The notes under the pieces are model-generated. The model saw only the letters and a program-made list of their open reading frames with translations, was not told the DNA's origin and ran no database searches. The translations under genes were made by a program, and so were the position numbers. Positions 46,197 to 57,000 of a stretch of DNA of 64,000 bases are shown here, piece after piece (the stretch's first letter is position 1; the number at the start of each line of letters is the position of its first letter). This DNA comes from Comamonadaceae bacterium (GTDB lineage Bacteria > Pseudomonadota > Gammaproteobacteria > Burkholderiales > Burkholderiaceae_C): contig JAIYBZ010000029.1 in NCBI GenBank assembly GCA_027488255.1, forward strand, positions 124,001-188,000, given 5' to 3'.

Positions 46197-46430
46197 TCAC
46201 TTCACCGTCGCCGCGTCGCTCAGTTTTTTGAGCAAGGCGGTGCGGCGGTTTTGCACCACGGCGGCTTGCAGGAGGTTTTTGCTCTCTTCAAAACTCGGCA
46301 CATGGTAAGGGCGCTTGGCGGTCAGCTTGATCTTGCGCCAAAACGCTGTGGGGCAGGCACAGCCAACCCGCCCAGCACAACAGGCACAGCAGACGCGCAA
46401 ACCATGGTTGCCAAGGGCGTTGACTGGACA
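46197..46430 (-). pseudogene. possible frameshifted remnant of a small secreted protein
   Basis: Signal-peptide-like [32 protein letters not shown] in one frame; coding-like C-terminus KRPYHVPSFEESKNLLQAAVVQNRRTALLKKLSDAATVK in another. Confidence 0.35.
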
Positions 46431-46543
46431 TGTTTTCTTTTGGCTTACTGAAGTTCAATTCGACCAAGAATGGTAACAATGTCGCCCCCGCTAGCGGCCA
46501 GCGCGGGCCAATCGACCCGCCTGTTGCCTTAAACTTGCCCACC

Positions 46544-47407
46544 ATGAACACCCCTGCCCGCTCCCCAGATCTCCAGCTGGATCGCCCCGTCCGCAGCCAA
46601 TACGAAGACTTCATGCGCCACGTGTACACCACGGGAGTGCAAAAAGGCGACCGCACGGGCACCGGCACGCGCAGCGTGTTTGGCCACCAAATGCGTTTTG
46701 ACCTGAACGAGGGCTTTCCGCTGGTGACCACCAAAAAGGTGTTTCTGAAAGCGATCATCGTGGAATTGCTGTGGTTTTTGCGTGGCGACAGCAATGTGAA
46801 ATGGCTGCAAGAACGCGGCTGCACCATCTGGGACGAGTGGGCCCGCGAAGACGGCGATTTGGGCCCGGTGTATGGCGTGCAATGGCGCAGCTGGCCCACG
46901 CCGGGCGGCGGTCACATTGACCAGATCAGCGATGTCATGAAGGCGCTGAAAACCAACCCCGACTCACGCCGCATCATTGTGAGCGCTTGGAACGTGGCCG
47001 AGCTCGACAAAATGGCTCTCATGCCCTGCCACGCTTTCTTTCAGTTTTACGTGGCACCGCCACAAAACCCCGGCGAAAAAGCCAAGCTCAGTTGTCAGCT
47101 TTACCAGCGCAGCGCCGACATCTTTTTGGGCGTGCCCTTCAACATTGCCAGCTATGCCTTGCTGACGCACATGATCGCGCAGCAGTGCGACATGGACGTG
47201 GGCGACTTTGTCTGGACCGGGGGCGACTGCCACATCTACAGCAACCACCACGAGCAAGTCGAGCTGCAACTCAGCCGCAGCCCCATGGCCTACCCCACGC
47301 TGAACATCAAGCGCCGGCCTGACTCTATTTTTGACTACCAATACGAAGACTTTGAGGTGCTGGGCTACGAGTGCCACCCGGCCATCAAAGCGCCAGTGGC
47401 GGTGTGA
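46544..47407 (+). CDS. thyA: thymidylate synthase
   Basis: [60 protein letters not shown]; start reassigned to 46544. Confidence 0.98.
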   Translation: MNTPARSPDLQLDRPVRSQYEDFMRHVYTTGVQKGDRTGTGTRSVFGHQMRFDLNEGFPLVTTKKVFLKAIIVELLWFLRGDSNVKWLQERGCTIWDEWAREDGDLGPVYGVQWRSWPTPGGGHIDQISDVMKALKTNPDSRRIIVSAWNVAELDKMALMPCHAFFQFYVAPPQNPGEKAKLSCQLYQRSADIFLGVPFNIASYALLTHMIAQQCDMDVGDFVWTGGDCHIYSNHHEQVELQLSRSPMAYPTLNIKRRPDSIFDYQYEDFEVLGYECHPAIKAPVAV

Positions 47408-47418
47408 GTGCCGGCCCG

Positions 47419-47913
47419 ATGAAGCTGCACCTGATATATGCCCGCGCCCGCAATGGCGTGATCGGCAAAGACAAGCAAATGCCTTGGCACTTGCCCGAAG
47501 ATTTGGCGCACTTCAAGCGCGTCACGCTGGGCCAGCCGGTGGTGATGGGGCGCAAAACCTGGGACTCTTTGCCTCCGCGCTTCCGGCCCCTGCCCGGTCG
47601 CCTGAATGTGGTGGTGACGCGCCAAGCCGATTGGCAAGCCGAAGGCGCCCTTCGCGCCAGCTCACTCGAAGAGGCCATGCGCCGCTGCGGTGACGCGCCT
47701 GATGTGTGGATCATCGGTGGCGCCGACATTTATCGACAGGCCGAGCCGCTGGCCAGCACCGCGGTCGTCACCGAGATCGACGCCCACTTTGACGGCGATG
47801 CCTATGCCCCCGAGCTGGGACCGCAGTGGCAAGCCGTGCACCGCGAAGAGCACACCAGCGCCAGCGGCTTGGGTTTTGCATTTGTCACTTACCAAAACAC
47901 CCGCCAGCCATGA
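47419..47913 (+). CDS. folA: dihydrofolate reductase
   Basis: NGVIGKDKQMPWHLPEDLAHFKRVTLGQPVVMGRKTWDSL; WIIGGADIY. Confidence 0.96.
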   Translation: MKLHLIYARARNGVIGKDKQMPWHLPEDLAHFKRVTLGQPVVMGRKTWDSLPPRFRPLPGRLNVVVTRQADWQAEGALRASSLEEAMRRCGDAPDVWIIGGADIYRQAEPLASTAVVTEIDAHFDGDAYAPELGPQWQAVHREEHTSASGLGFAFVTYQNTRQP

Positions 47914-48689
47914 AGATCGCCACCTGGAACGTCAACTCGCTGTCGGTGCGTTTGCCACAAGTGCTGGACTGGTTGGCGGCCAACCCCACCGAGGTGTTGG
48001 CCTTGCAAGAGCTCAAGCTGAGTGACGACAAGTTTCCCATCGCGGCTTTTAACGAAGCGGGCTACCAAGCCCATTGGTTTGGCCAAAAAACCTACAACGG
48101 CGTGGCGCTGATTTCCAAGGCCGAAGGCACCGAGGTGGTGAAAAACATCCCGGGTTTTGAAGACGACATGTCGCGCGTGATCGCGGCCACTTATCCCGAT
48201 GGTTCAGGAGGCCATGTGCGGGTGATTGGCGCGTATTTCCCCAACGGCCAAGCGCCCGACAGCGACAAGTTTGTTTACAAAATGCGTTGGCTCGACGCCC
48301 TGCGCGAGTGGGTGGCCAGCCAGATGCAACAGCACCCGCAGTTGGTGCTGCTGGGCGACTACAACATCACCTTTGACGAACGGGACATGTGGGACCCGGT
48401 GGCGCTGGCCGGCACCATCCATTGCACTGATGCCGAGCGCGAAAAACTGCAGGGCTTGATCGACTTGGGGCTGAGCGACAGCTTCCGGCTTTTTGAGCAG
48501 CCCGAGAAAAGCTACAGCTGGTGGGACTACCGCGAGTTTGCGTTTCGCCGCAACCGGGGCTTGCGCATCGACCACATCTTGATTTCACAAGCACTCAAGC
48601 CCCGCGCCCAGGCCTGTGTGATTGACCGCGCACCCCGCAAAAACGAACGCCCCAGCGACCACGCCCCGGTGGTGCTGACGCTGGGCTAA
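47910..48689 (+). CDS. xth: exodeoxyribonuclease III
   Basis: MKIATWNVNSLSVRLPQVLDWL; LALQELKLSDDKFP; LGDYNITFDERDMWDP; RIDHILIS; PSDHAPVVLTL. Confidence 0.95.
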   Translation: MKIATWNVNSLSVRLPQVLDWLAANPTEVLALQELKLSDDKFPIAAFNEAGYQAHWFGQKTYNGVALISKAEGTEVVKNIPGFEDDMSRVIAATYPDGSGGHVRVIGAYFPNGQAPDSDKFVYKMRWLDALREWVASQMQQHPQLVLLGDYNITFDERDMWDPVALAGTIHCTDAEREKLQGLIDLGLSDSFRLFEQPEKSYSWWDYREFAFRRNRGLRIDHILISQALKPRAQACVIDRAPRKNERPSDHAPVVLTLG

Positions 48690-48715
48690 AGCAGCGCAGC
48701 GTCCAGCGGCTGAGT

Positions 48716-49693
48716 TCAAGCCGCTTGGGGCAATAAAAACTCGCGGCTGATGCGGCCGCCCAACACGTTGACGCGCTCCAAAAACTGCGTCAAGTAAGCA
48801 TGCAGTCCGGTGGCCAAAATTTCGTCGATGCGGCCAAACGCCAGCTCGGCACGCAAGCGGCCAGCGTGGCGCAGCGTGTCGCTGTTGGGGTCGTGCGAGA
48901 CCAGCTTCAGGTTGGCCAGCACTTCGTTCAAGCTGGCGTGCAGCGAGCGCGGCATGTCGGGGCGCAAGATCAGCAACTCGGCCACGCGCTCTGGGCGAAT
49001 GACATCGCGGTACACCTTGCGGTAGACCTCAAAACCGCTCACGCTGCGCAAGATCGCGCTCCAGTGGTAGAAGTCATATTCTTGGGTGCTCTCTGTCTCG
49101 GGCGCGCCGTATTGCGGGGCGCCAAAAAAGTCGTTTTGCATGGCGTGAAACTTCACATCGACCAAACGCGCGGTGTTGTCGGCGCGCTCTAAAAACGTGC
49201 CCATGCGCATGAAATAAAGCGACTCGTCCATCAGCATGGTGCCCACCGTGACGCCGCGCGAGAGGTGCGAGCGGAATTTCACCCACTCAAAAAACTGGCC
49301 CGGGTCGCGCTCAAACTCGCCGCTCTTGAGCATGCGGTTGACTTCAAGCCACGTTTGGTTTTGCGTCTCCCACACTTCGGTGGTCAAGGTGCCGCGCACA
49401 GCGCGGGCGTTTTCGCGGGCCGCGCGCAAGCACGACAAAATGGACGAGGGGTTGTTGGCGTCTTTCACCATGAACGCCATGACGTCACGCGGGTTGATGT
49501 TTTTGTATTGCGCCAAGTAGGCGGGCAACAATTCGCTGATCGACAAAATGCCCTCCCAGCCCGCTTCGACAGCGGCGGCCGATTGCGGCAGCAACGAAGT
49601 TTCGTAGCTGACATTGAGCATGCGGGCAGTGTTTTCGGCCCGCTCCATGTAGCGGGACATCCAGAAAAGGTGGTCGGCGGTTCTTGAAAGCAT
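48716..49693 (-). CDS. alpha-E domain-containing protein (DUF403)
   Basis: MLSRTADHLFWMSRYMERAENTARMLNV; FLERADNTARLVDVKFHAM. Confidence 0.93.
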   Translation of the reverse strand: MLSRTADHLFWMSRYMERAENTARMLNVSYETSLLPQSAAAVEAGWEGILSISELLPAYLAQYKNINPRDVMAFMVKDANNPSSILSCLRAARENARAVRGTLTTEVWETQNQTWLEVNRMLKSGEFERDPGQFFEWVKFRSHLSRGVTVGTMLMDESLYFMRMGTFLERADNTARLVDVKFHAMQNDFFGAPQYGAPETESTQEYDFYHWSAILRSVSGFEVYRKVYRDVIRPERVAELLILRPDMPRSLHASLNEVLANLKLVSHDPNSDTLRHAGRLRAELAFGRIDEILATGLHAYLTQFLERVNVLGGRISREFLLPQAA

Positions 49694-49708
49694 GTGTCTT
49701 CTCCCGGT

Positions 49709-51160
49709 TCAGTCTTGCAAGATCCAGGTGTCTTTGGTGCCGCCGCCTTGGCTGCTGTTAACCACCAAAGACCCTTCTTTGAGGGCGACACGCGTCAAGC
49801 CGCCAGGCACCATTTGCACCGTGCGCCCACTCAGCACAAAGGGCCGCAGGTCGATGTGGCGCGGCGCAATGCCGCTCTCCACATAGGTCGGGCAACTCGA
49901 CAGGCTGAGTGTGGGTTGCGCGATGTAGCCCTCGGGGTTGGCCAGCAAGGCGGCGCGAAACCGCTCAATTTCGGCTTGGCTTGCGGCCGGGCCGACCAAC
50001 ATGCCATAGCCCCCCGCGCCATGCACTTCTTTCACCACCAAATCTTTCAGGTGGGCCAAGGTGTAATGCAAGTCGTCGGGCTTGCGGCACATGAAGGTGG
50101 GCACATTTTTCAAGATGGGTTCTTCGCCCAAATAAAACTTGATCATGTCGGGCACGTAGGGGTAGATCGACTTGTCGTCTGCCACGCCGGTGCCCACGGC
50201 ATTGCAAATGGCCACGTGCCCGGCTTTGTAGGCGTCCATCAGGCCGGTGCAGCCCAAAGTAGAAGTGGGCCTGAAAACTTGGGGGTCTAGAAAGTCATCG
50301 TCCACCCGGCGGTAAATCACGTCAACGCGTTGGGGCCCGCGGGTGGTGCGCATGTAGACAAATTTGTCTTTCACAAACAGGTCTTGGCCTTCCACCAACT
50401 CCACGCCCATTTGCTGCGCCAAAAAGGCGTGCTCAAAGTAGGCGCTGTTGTACATGCCGGGTGTGAGCACCACCACTGTGGGCTCGGCGGTGGTGGCGGG
50501 GCTGCTGGCGCGCAGGGTCTCGAGCAGCAAGTCGGGGTAATGCGCCACCGGGGCGACACGGTGTTGGCTGAACAAATCGGGGAACAGCCGCATCATCATC
50601 TTGCGGTCTTCCAGCATGTAGCTCACGCCGCTGGGCACACGCAGGTTGTCTTCCAGCACGTAGTACTCGCCCTTGCCCTGTGCGTCGGGGGCACGCACGA
50701 TGTCGATGCCGCTGATGTGCGAGTAGATGTTGTTGGGCACCTTCACGCCGACCATTTCAGGACGAAATTGCGCGTTGCGCTCAATTTGTTCACGCGGCAC
50801 CACGCCGGCTTTGAGAATTTCTTGCTCGTGGTACACGTCGTGAATGAAGCGGTTGAGGGCGGTGACGCGCTGCACCAAACCGGCTTCCATGCTGCGCCAC
50901 TCTTGGGCGGCGATGACGCGGGGAATCAAATCAAACGGGATCAGCCGCTCGGTGCCCGAGCCGTCTTCGTCTTTGTCGCCGTACACCGCAAAGGTGATGC
51001 CCACGCGCCGAAAAATCATCTCGGCCTCTTCACGCCGCGCCGCCATGGTGGAGCCGTCTTGGGCTTGTAACCAGCGGGCGTAGGCCTGGTAATGCTCTCG
51101 GACTTCTCCTGCGTCGCCCGCAGCAGGCAGGCGGCTGTACATCTCATCGAATTGGCGCAT
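49709..51160 (-). CDS. circularly permuted type 2 ATP-grasp protein
   Basis: RRVGITFAVYGDKDEDGSGTERLIPFDLIPRVIAAQEW; YYVLEDNLRVPSGVSYMLEDRKMMMRLFPDLF; DVIYRRVDDDFLDP. Confidence 0.95.
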   Translation of the reverse strand: MRQFDEMYSRLPAAGDAGEVREHYQAYARWLQAQDGSTMAARREEAEMIFRRVGITFAVYGDKDEDGSGTERLIPFDLIPRVIAAQEWRSMEAGLVQRVTALNRFIHDVYHEQEILKAGVVPREQIERNAQFRPEMVGVKVPNNIYSHISGIDIVRAPDAQGKGEYYVLEDNLRVPSGVSYMLEDRKMMMRLFPDLFSQHRVAPVAHYPDLLLETLRASSPATTAEPTVVVLTPGMYNSAYFEHAFLAQQMGVELVEGQDLFVKDKFVYMRTTRGPQRVDVIYRRVDDDFLDPQVFRPTSTLGCTGLMDAYKAGHVAICNAVGTGVADDKSIYPYVPDMIKFYLGEEPILKNVPTFMCRKPDDLHYTLAHLKDLVVKEVHGAGGYGMLVGPAASQAEIERFRAALLANPEGYIAQPTLSLSSCPTYVESGIAPRHIDLRPFVLSGRTVQMVPGGLTRVALKEGSLVVNSSQGGGTKDTWILQD

Positions 51161-51204
51161 GACTCAAAACTCCTTAACTCAGGGTAGCAAGATGCATACC
51201 CATT

Positions 51205-53844
51205 TCAATTAGGCACTATGGCATGGTGCCAATAGCGCAACGATTCCACCCGCTCACAGCGCACTTTTTCAGGTGCGGCGCTTTGCCAAGTGGCGGCACC
51301 ACAACGGGTGCTTTCAAGCAGGGCAATGCCCTCCTCTCGGTAACGCGACAACACCGGCGCTGCCGGGTGGCCATAACGGTTGCGGTAGCCGGCTTGCACC
51401 AAAGCCCATTGGGGCTGCAGCGCTTGCAAAAACGGCCGCGTCGATGAGGTCTTGCTGCCGTGGTGCGGCACCAGCAACAGCTTGACTGGGCGCAGGCCGG
51501 CTTGCACCAGGGCTTGTTCTTGCGGGGCCTCGATGTCACCCGCCAACAAAGCCGCTACCTCAGAGTTGCTGATGCGCAAGACACAACTGACGGCATTGGA
51601 GGAGGCTTTTGGGGTAGGCAAAACGGGCGGATGCAGCACCTCAAACATCACCCCGTCCCAGACCCAGCGGTGGCCCGCTTGGCAACGGGTCCAGTCGGAC
51701 CGCAGGGCGTGTAACGGGTGCTCGTCTTCCAGCGTGGACCACAAGCGGGCTTGGGTTTGCATGGCCAGCACGGCCGCGGCGCCGCCGGTGTGGTCGCTGT
51801 CGCGGTGGCTCAGCATCAGCACATCCAGCCGTTCACCCATCTGGGACAACAGGGGCACCAAGACCCGGTGCCCCGCATCGCTTTCGGCAGAATACTTGGG
51901 CCCGGCGTCGTACAACAGGCTGTGCTTGGCGGTGCGCACCAGCACCGCATTGCCTTGCCCCACATCGGCGGCCAACAGCTCAAATTGACCTGCGTCAGGC
52001 CGAGCGGGCTGCCAGCTCAAGGCGGGCCACAGCCAGGGCAAGCACAACAGCTTCCACGACAAAGGCAAAGGCAGCACCCAGGCCGCCGCACCCCCCAGCG
52101 CCAACACCGACAAACCCCAAGGGGGCAGCGGCAATGACAGGCTGGCCAGAGGCCACGCCGCCATTTCGCCAAGCAACCAAGCCATGGGCTGCAAAGCCCA
52201 GAGAGCCAAAGTCCAAGCGCCGGACCACACCACGCCCAACAAGGCCAGCGGGGTCACCACCAAGGTCACCCACGGAATGGCCAACAGATTGGCCAGCAAA
52301 CCCACCAGCGACACTTGCCCAAAAAACAGCAGCGTCAGCGGTGCCAGTGCCCATGTGAGGGTGGCTTGCTCACGCAGCAAGCGCTGCAGGGCTTGCAGAC
52401 CCGCGCCTCCCCAAACTGGGCCGAGGCGCGCACTCGATCGGTGCCAAAACGACTGATGCACCCCATTGGTGCCCCGCCATGGTGCATCTGGCTCTGGCGT
52501 TTGGGTTACTTTGCCCGGTGCTGGGGGGCGTTGGCGGTCCAAGGTCATCAGCACGCCAACCGCCACAAAGCTCAGCCAAAAACCGGGCTGCAACAAGGCC
52601 CAAGGGTCCAACAGCAACACCACTGCGCCCGCCAGCAACCAGATCAGGCTGCCGTGCCATTGCCGCGCAGAAATTTTCAGCACCATCACCACGCACAGCA
52701 TCCAAAGGGTGCGCTGGGCAGGCACTCCCCAACCACTGAACAAGGCATAAAACCCTGCAAACACCGCGCCACAAACCGACCCCACATGCACCGCCGGCCA
52801 AAGCAAGGGGCCCGTCCATCCCCATAAAGCCGATTGACGCCAAGACCACGCCACCAGCACCGAGGCCAACCACGCAAACATCGTCACATGCAGGCCGGAG
52901 ATGCTCATCAAGTGCGCCACCCCGGTGGCTCTGAAAATATCCCAGTCGCTGCGGTCAATGGCGGCTTGGTCGCCGGTGACCAAAGCCGCCACCACGCCTG
53001 CCAAACGGCTGGTGACGTCAGGGGAATGGGCCAAGGTGCCAGCGGTGGGCGTGAGTTGTGTCAGCAGCCGCTCGCGCACCGCTTGGCGCCAGCCCTCAAT
53101 GGGGTGCTTCCAAGTGGTGGCCAAGCGCACCGCAGGCGGGTCTCGCGCGCCTTGGCGCACCGTGCCGGTGGCGCCAATGCCTTGCTCCCACAGCCACAGC
53201 TCGTAGTCAAAGCCCCTGGGGTTCATGTGGCCGTGCGGGGCCTTGAGGCGCACACGCAGTCGCCAGCGCTCGCCGGCTTGCACCGGCTCTGGCAAAGCGA
53301 CAGAGGCGCCCGGCCCTTCTGACAAACCGGCTTGCCCATACCAGCCCAAGTACACCTGCGTGGGCAATGCCGTGGCGAGGTCGATGGGGCTCAGAGCGCC
53401 TTCGGCCTCCACTCGCCATGCTTGCTCGATCTCAAAGCGAAAACGCCACCCCAGATCTTGCCTCTGCGGCATGGCTTGGACCACGCCCACCACCTCCAGA
53501 TCTTGCCCTTCCAAGGCGGGATCGAGGGCAGCCGAGCGCCCAAGCGCGTGCATGCCCGTGACGGCAAAGGCCACCGCCAGCCACACCGCACCCAACAGAC
53601 CCATTCGGGCCCAATGCCGCCACCCGCCCCACCCTTTCCACCCCAGTCGAGGTGCGAGGGCTTTGAGCAGCGCTGGAAAAAGGGCCAAAGCCAGCAAGGC
53701 GGCATAGCCCCAGGCGGGCCACAGCTGGACTTGCTGCAGTTGCAGCGCCACGCCCAGCCACCACGCGAGCAAGCCCACCCCCAAACCCCGGGCCCATTGC
53801 ATGGCCATCATGGTGGAGGCCGCGCGAGACAAACGCGCGCGCAA
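51205..53844 (-). CDS. comEC: ComEC/Rec2 family DNA-uptake channel protein
   Basis: DUF4131-like N-terminus; GVAHLMSISGLHVTMFAWLAS; metallo-beta-lactamase-like C-terminus LAADVGQGNAVLVRT...LMLSHRDSDHTGG...LLLVPHHGSKTSS. Confidence 0.93.
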   Translation of the reverse strand: MRARLSRAASTMMAMQWARGLGVGLLAWWLGVALQLQQVQLWPAWGYAALLALALFPALLKALAPRLGWKGWGGWRHWARMGLLGAVWLAVAFAVTGMHALGRSAALDPALEGQDLEVVGVVQAMPQRQDLGWRFRFEIEQAWRVEAEGALSPIDLATALPTQVYLGWYGQAGLSEGPGASVALPEPVQAGERWRLRVRLKAPHGHMNPRGFDYELWLWEQGIGATGTVRQGARDPPAVRLATTWKHPIEGWRQAVRERLLTQLTPTAGTLAHSPDVTSRLAGVVAALVTGDQAAIDRSDWDIFRATGVAHLMSISGLHVTMFAWLASVLVAWSWRQSALWGWTGPLLWPAVHVGSVCGAVFAGFYALFSGWGVPAQRTLWMLCVVMVLKISARQWHGSLIWLLAGAVVLLLDPWALLQPGFWLSFVAVGVLMTLDRQRPPAPGKVTQTPEPDAPWRGTNGVHQSFWHRSSARLGPVWGGAGLQALQRLLREQATLTWALAPLTLLFFGQVSLVGLLANLLAIPWVTLVVTPLALLGVVWSGAWTLALWALQPMAWLLGEMAAWPLASLSLPLPPWGLSVLALGGAAAWVLPLPLSWKLLCLPWLWPALSWQPARPDAGQFELLAADVGQGNAVLVRTAKHSLLYDAGPKYSAESDAGHRVLVPLLSQMGERLDVLMLSHRDSDHTGGAAAVLAMQTQARLWSTLEDEHPLHALRSDWTRCQAGHRWVWDGVMFEVLHPPVLPTPKASSNAVSCVLRISNSEVAALLAGDIEAPQEQALVQAGLRPVKLLLVPHHGSKTSSTRPFLQALQPQWALVQAGYRNRYGHPAAPVLSRYREEGIALLESTRCGAATWQSAAPEKVRCERVESLRYWHHAIVPN

Positions 53845-54010
53845 CCCTCACTCTGCGTGCAGCACCGTTGCATGGCAGCCTCCCTGATTTGGCTGGTAAA
53901 AAAATGACGCTCTTTTTTTTCTGGCGATACGCTCTGGCGCGTGTCTTGCTTGTTGTAACCGCCCAAGCTGCATTTGTCATGCGTGCAGCCCCTGTTGCGC
54001 AGTTAGAAAT

Positions 54011-57000
54011 ATGTCGATACACGTTGCCCTGAACCACGTTACCCATTACGAATACGACCGCCCCGTTCAGCTTGGCCCCCAAGTCATCCGTTTGCGCCCG
54101 GCCCCGCACAGCCGCAGCCGCATCTTGTCTTACAGCCTGAAAGTCGAGCCCGAAGAACATTTCATCAACTGGCAACAAGACGCGTTTGCCAATTACCAAG
54201 CGCGCTTGGTCTTTCCTAAAAAGACGCAGGCCTTCAAAGTCACGGTGGATGTGGTCACCGAGATGGCGGTGTTCAACCCGTTCGACTTTTTCTTAGAGCC
54301 CACGGCCGAGCAGGTGCCCTTCACTTATGCCGACAGCGTGAAAGAAGAGTTGCGGTCTTACCTGGACAAAGACGACAAAACACCCCTCTTCAAAAAATAC
54401 TTGGCCAGCATGGACCGCAAGCGCCAAAACACCATCGACTTTTTGGTGCAAATCAACCAACGCCTGCACCAAGACATCCGCTACACCATTCGACTTGAGC
54501 CGGGGGTGCAAACGCCCGAAGAAACGCTGCATCTGCAAAGCGGTTCTTGCCGCGATTCGGCGTGGTTGCTGGTGCAGCTGTTTCGCCACATGAACATCGC
54601 TGCGCGTTTTGTCTCGGGCTACCTGATTCAGCTGTCGCCCGATGTCAAATCACTCGACGGGCCGAGTGGCACCGAGGTTGATTTCACCGACCTGCATGCG
54701 TGGTGCGAGGTGTATTTGCCGGGTGCGGGTTGGGTGGGGCTAGACCCCACATCGGGCTTGCTGGCGGGCGAAGGCCACATTCCCCTGGCCTGCACGCCAC
54801 AACCCTCAGCGGCCGCCCCGATTGAGGGGCTGATGGACAAGGCCGAGGTGACGTTTCACCACACCATGAGCGTCACGCGCATCCACGAGTCAGCGCGCGT
54901 GACCAACCCCTACACCGAAGACCAGTGGCGCAAAGTGCTCACACTGGGCGAGCAAGTGGACGCGCAATTGACGGCGCAAGATGTGCGCTTGACCATGGGG
55001 GGCGAACCCACCTTTGTGGCGAACCAAGACCGTGATGCGCCCGAGTGGAACACCGATGCCTTGGGCCCCACCAAGCGCGGCTTGGCCACGGAGCTGGTGC
55101 ACAAGCTGCGGCACCAATATGGCCAAGGGGGCTTTTTGCATTTGGGCCAAGGCAAGTGGTACCCGGGCGAACAGTTGCCGCGCTGGGCCTTGAGCATTTA
55201 TTGGCGCACCGATGGCCAGCCGTGTTGGCAAGACCCGAGTGTGTTTGCCGACGAGCGGGTGCCCAGCCACTACACCTCGGCCGATGCACAACGCTTTATG
55301 CAGGCCTTGACCGCCCAACTCGGGCTGCCCCAAGACACCGTGCTGCCGGGCTACGAAGACACGTGGTACTACCTGTGGCGCGAGCGCCGATTGCCCGTCA
55401 ACGTCGACCCCTTTGACGCCAAACTTGACGACGAAATGGAGCGGGTGCGTTTGCGCCGTGTCTTCCAACAAGGGCTGGACCAACCGGTGGGCTATGTCTT
55501 GCCTTTGCAGCCGGCCAGGGCCAACGCCGCACCCCCTTCCGTTTTAACTCCCTCTTTGTCGGGCGCTCAGTGGGAAACCGGGCGCTGGTTTTTGCGCGAT
55601 GAACGGCTTTATTTGATGCCCGGCGATTCGCCCATGGGCTGGCGCTTGCCTTTGGACTCTTTGCCATGGGCTTCGCCCACCGACCGCTGGCACATGTTGG
55701 AGCAAGACCCGTTTGCCCCGCGCAGCGCCTTGCCCGCCGCCAAGGTGCCGACGCTGCAAGCGCGGCCCCATTTATCAACCCAATCAACAAGCCATGCAGC
55801 AAGCCAAGAAGCAACCCCAAAAGGGTCCGTGCAAGTGGACGCGCAGGGGCCTGCAAACAAAGGGGTGTCCGATGCCTCGGTGGTGCGCACCGCTTTGTGT
55901 GTCGAGGTGCGCGACCCCAGCCGCGCCCATGGCGCCAAAGCAGAAGCGGCCGCACTGACCGCTGGCCAAGCCTTGGGGGTGCTGTATGTGTTCATGCCCC
56001 CATTGGCGCACTTGGAAGACTACTTGGCCTTGCTCGCAGCGGTCGAAGCCACCGCCACGCAGTTGGGCATGAAGGTGGTGCTGGAAGGTTACCCGCCGCC
56101 GCGCGATCCCAGACTGAAGTTGCTGCAAGTGACGCCCGACCCGGGCGTGATCGAGGTCAATATTCACCCCGCGCACAACTGGCGCGAGTTGGTCGAGCAC
56201 ACCGAGTTTTTATACCAAGCGGCTTTTGAGACCCGCTTGTCCGCTGAAAAATTCATGACCGATGGCCGCCACACCGGCACCGGGGGCGGCAACCACATGG
56301 TGATGGGCGGCGCGACCGCCGCAGACAGCCCGTTTTTACGCCGCCCAGAATTGTTGGCCAGTCTGGTGTTGTACTGGCACAACCACCCCAGCCTGAGCTA
56401 TTTGTTCAGCGGCATGTTCATTGGCCCGACCAGCCAAGCCCCACGGGTTGACGAAGCGCGCAACGACCAGGTGTATGAGCTCGAGATCGCCTTGCGCGAG
56501 ATCGTGAAAAACCGCAGAAGGTTTGGCAACGACATGCCCCCTTGGCTGGTCGATCGCACCTTGCGCAACATCTTGGTGGATGTGACGGGCAACACCCACC
56601 GCAGCGAATTTTGTATCGACAAACTCTACTCGCCCGACAGCAGCACAGGCCGCTTGGGCCTGCTGGAGTTGCGGGCTTTTGAGATGCCGCCGCACGCCCG
56701 CATGAGCATCGTGCAGCAGCTTTTATTGCGCGCCTTGGTGGCCCGCTTTTGGGACGAGCCCTATGTGGCGCCCGTCACCCGTTGGGGCACGGAGTTGCAC
56801 GACCGCTTCATGTTGCCGCACTGGATTCGGCAAGATTTTGACGACGTGTTGACCGAGCTGGGCGATGCGGGTTTCCATTTCGACCCGAGTTGGTTTGCGC
56901 CGCATTTTGAATTTAGGTTTCCCTTGGTAGGCCAAATCAAAGTCGACGGGACCGTGATGACCTTGCGCAATGCGCTCGAGCCTTGGCATGTGATGGGCGA

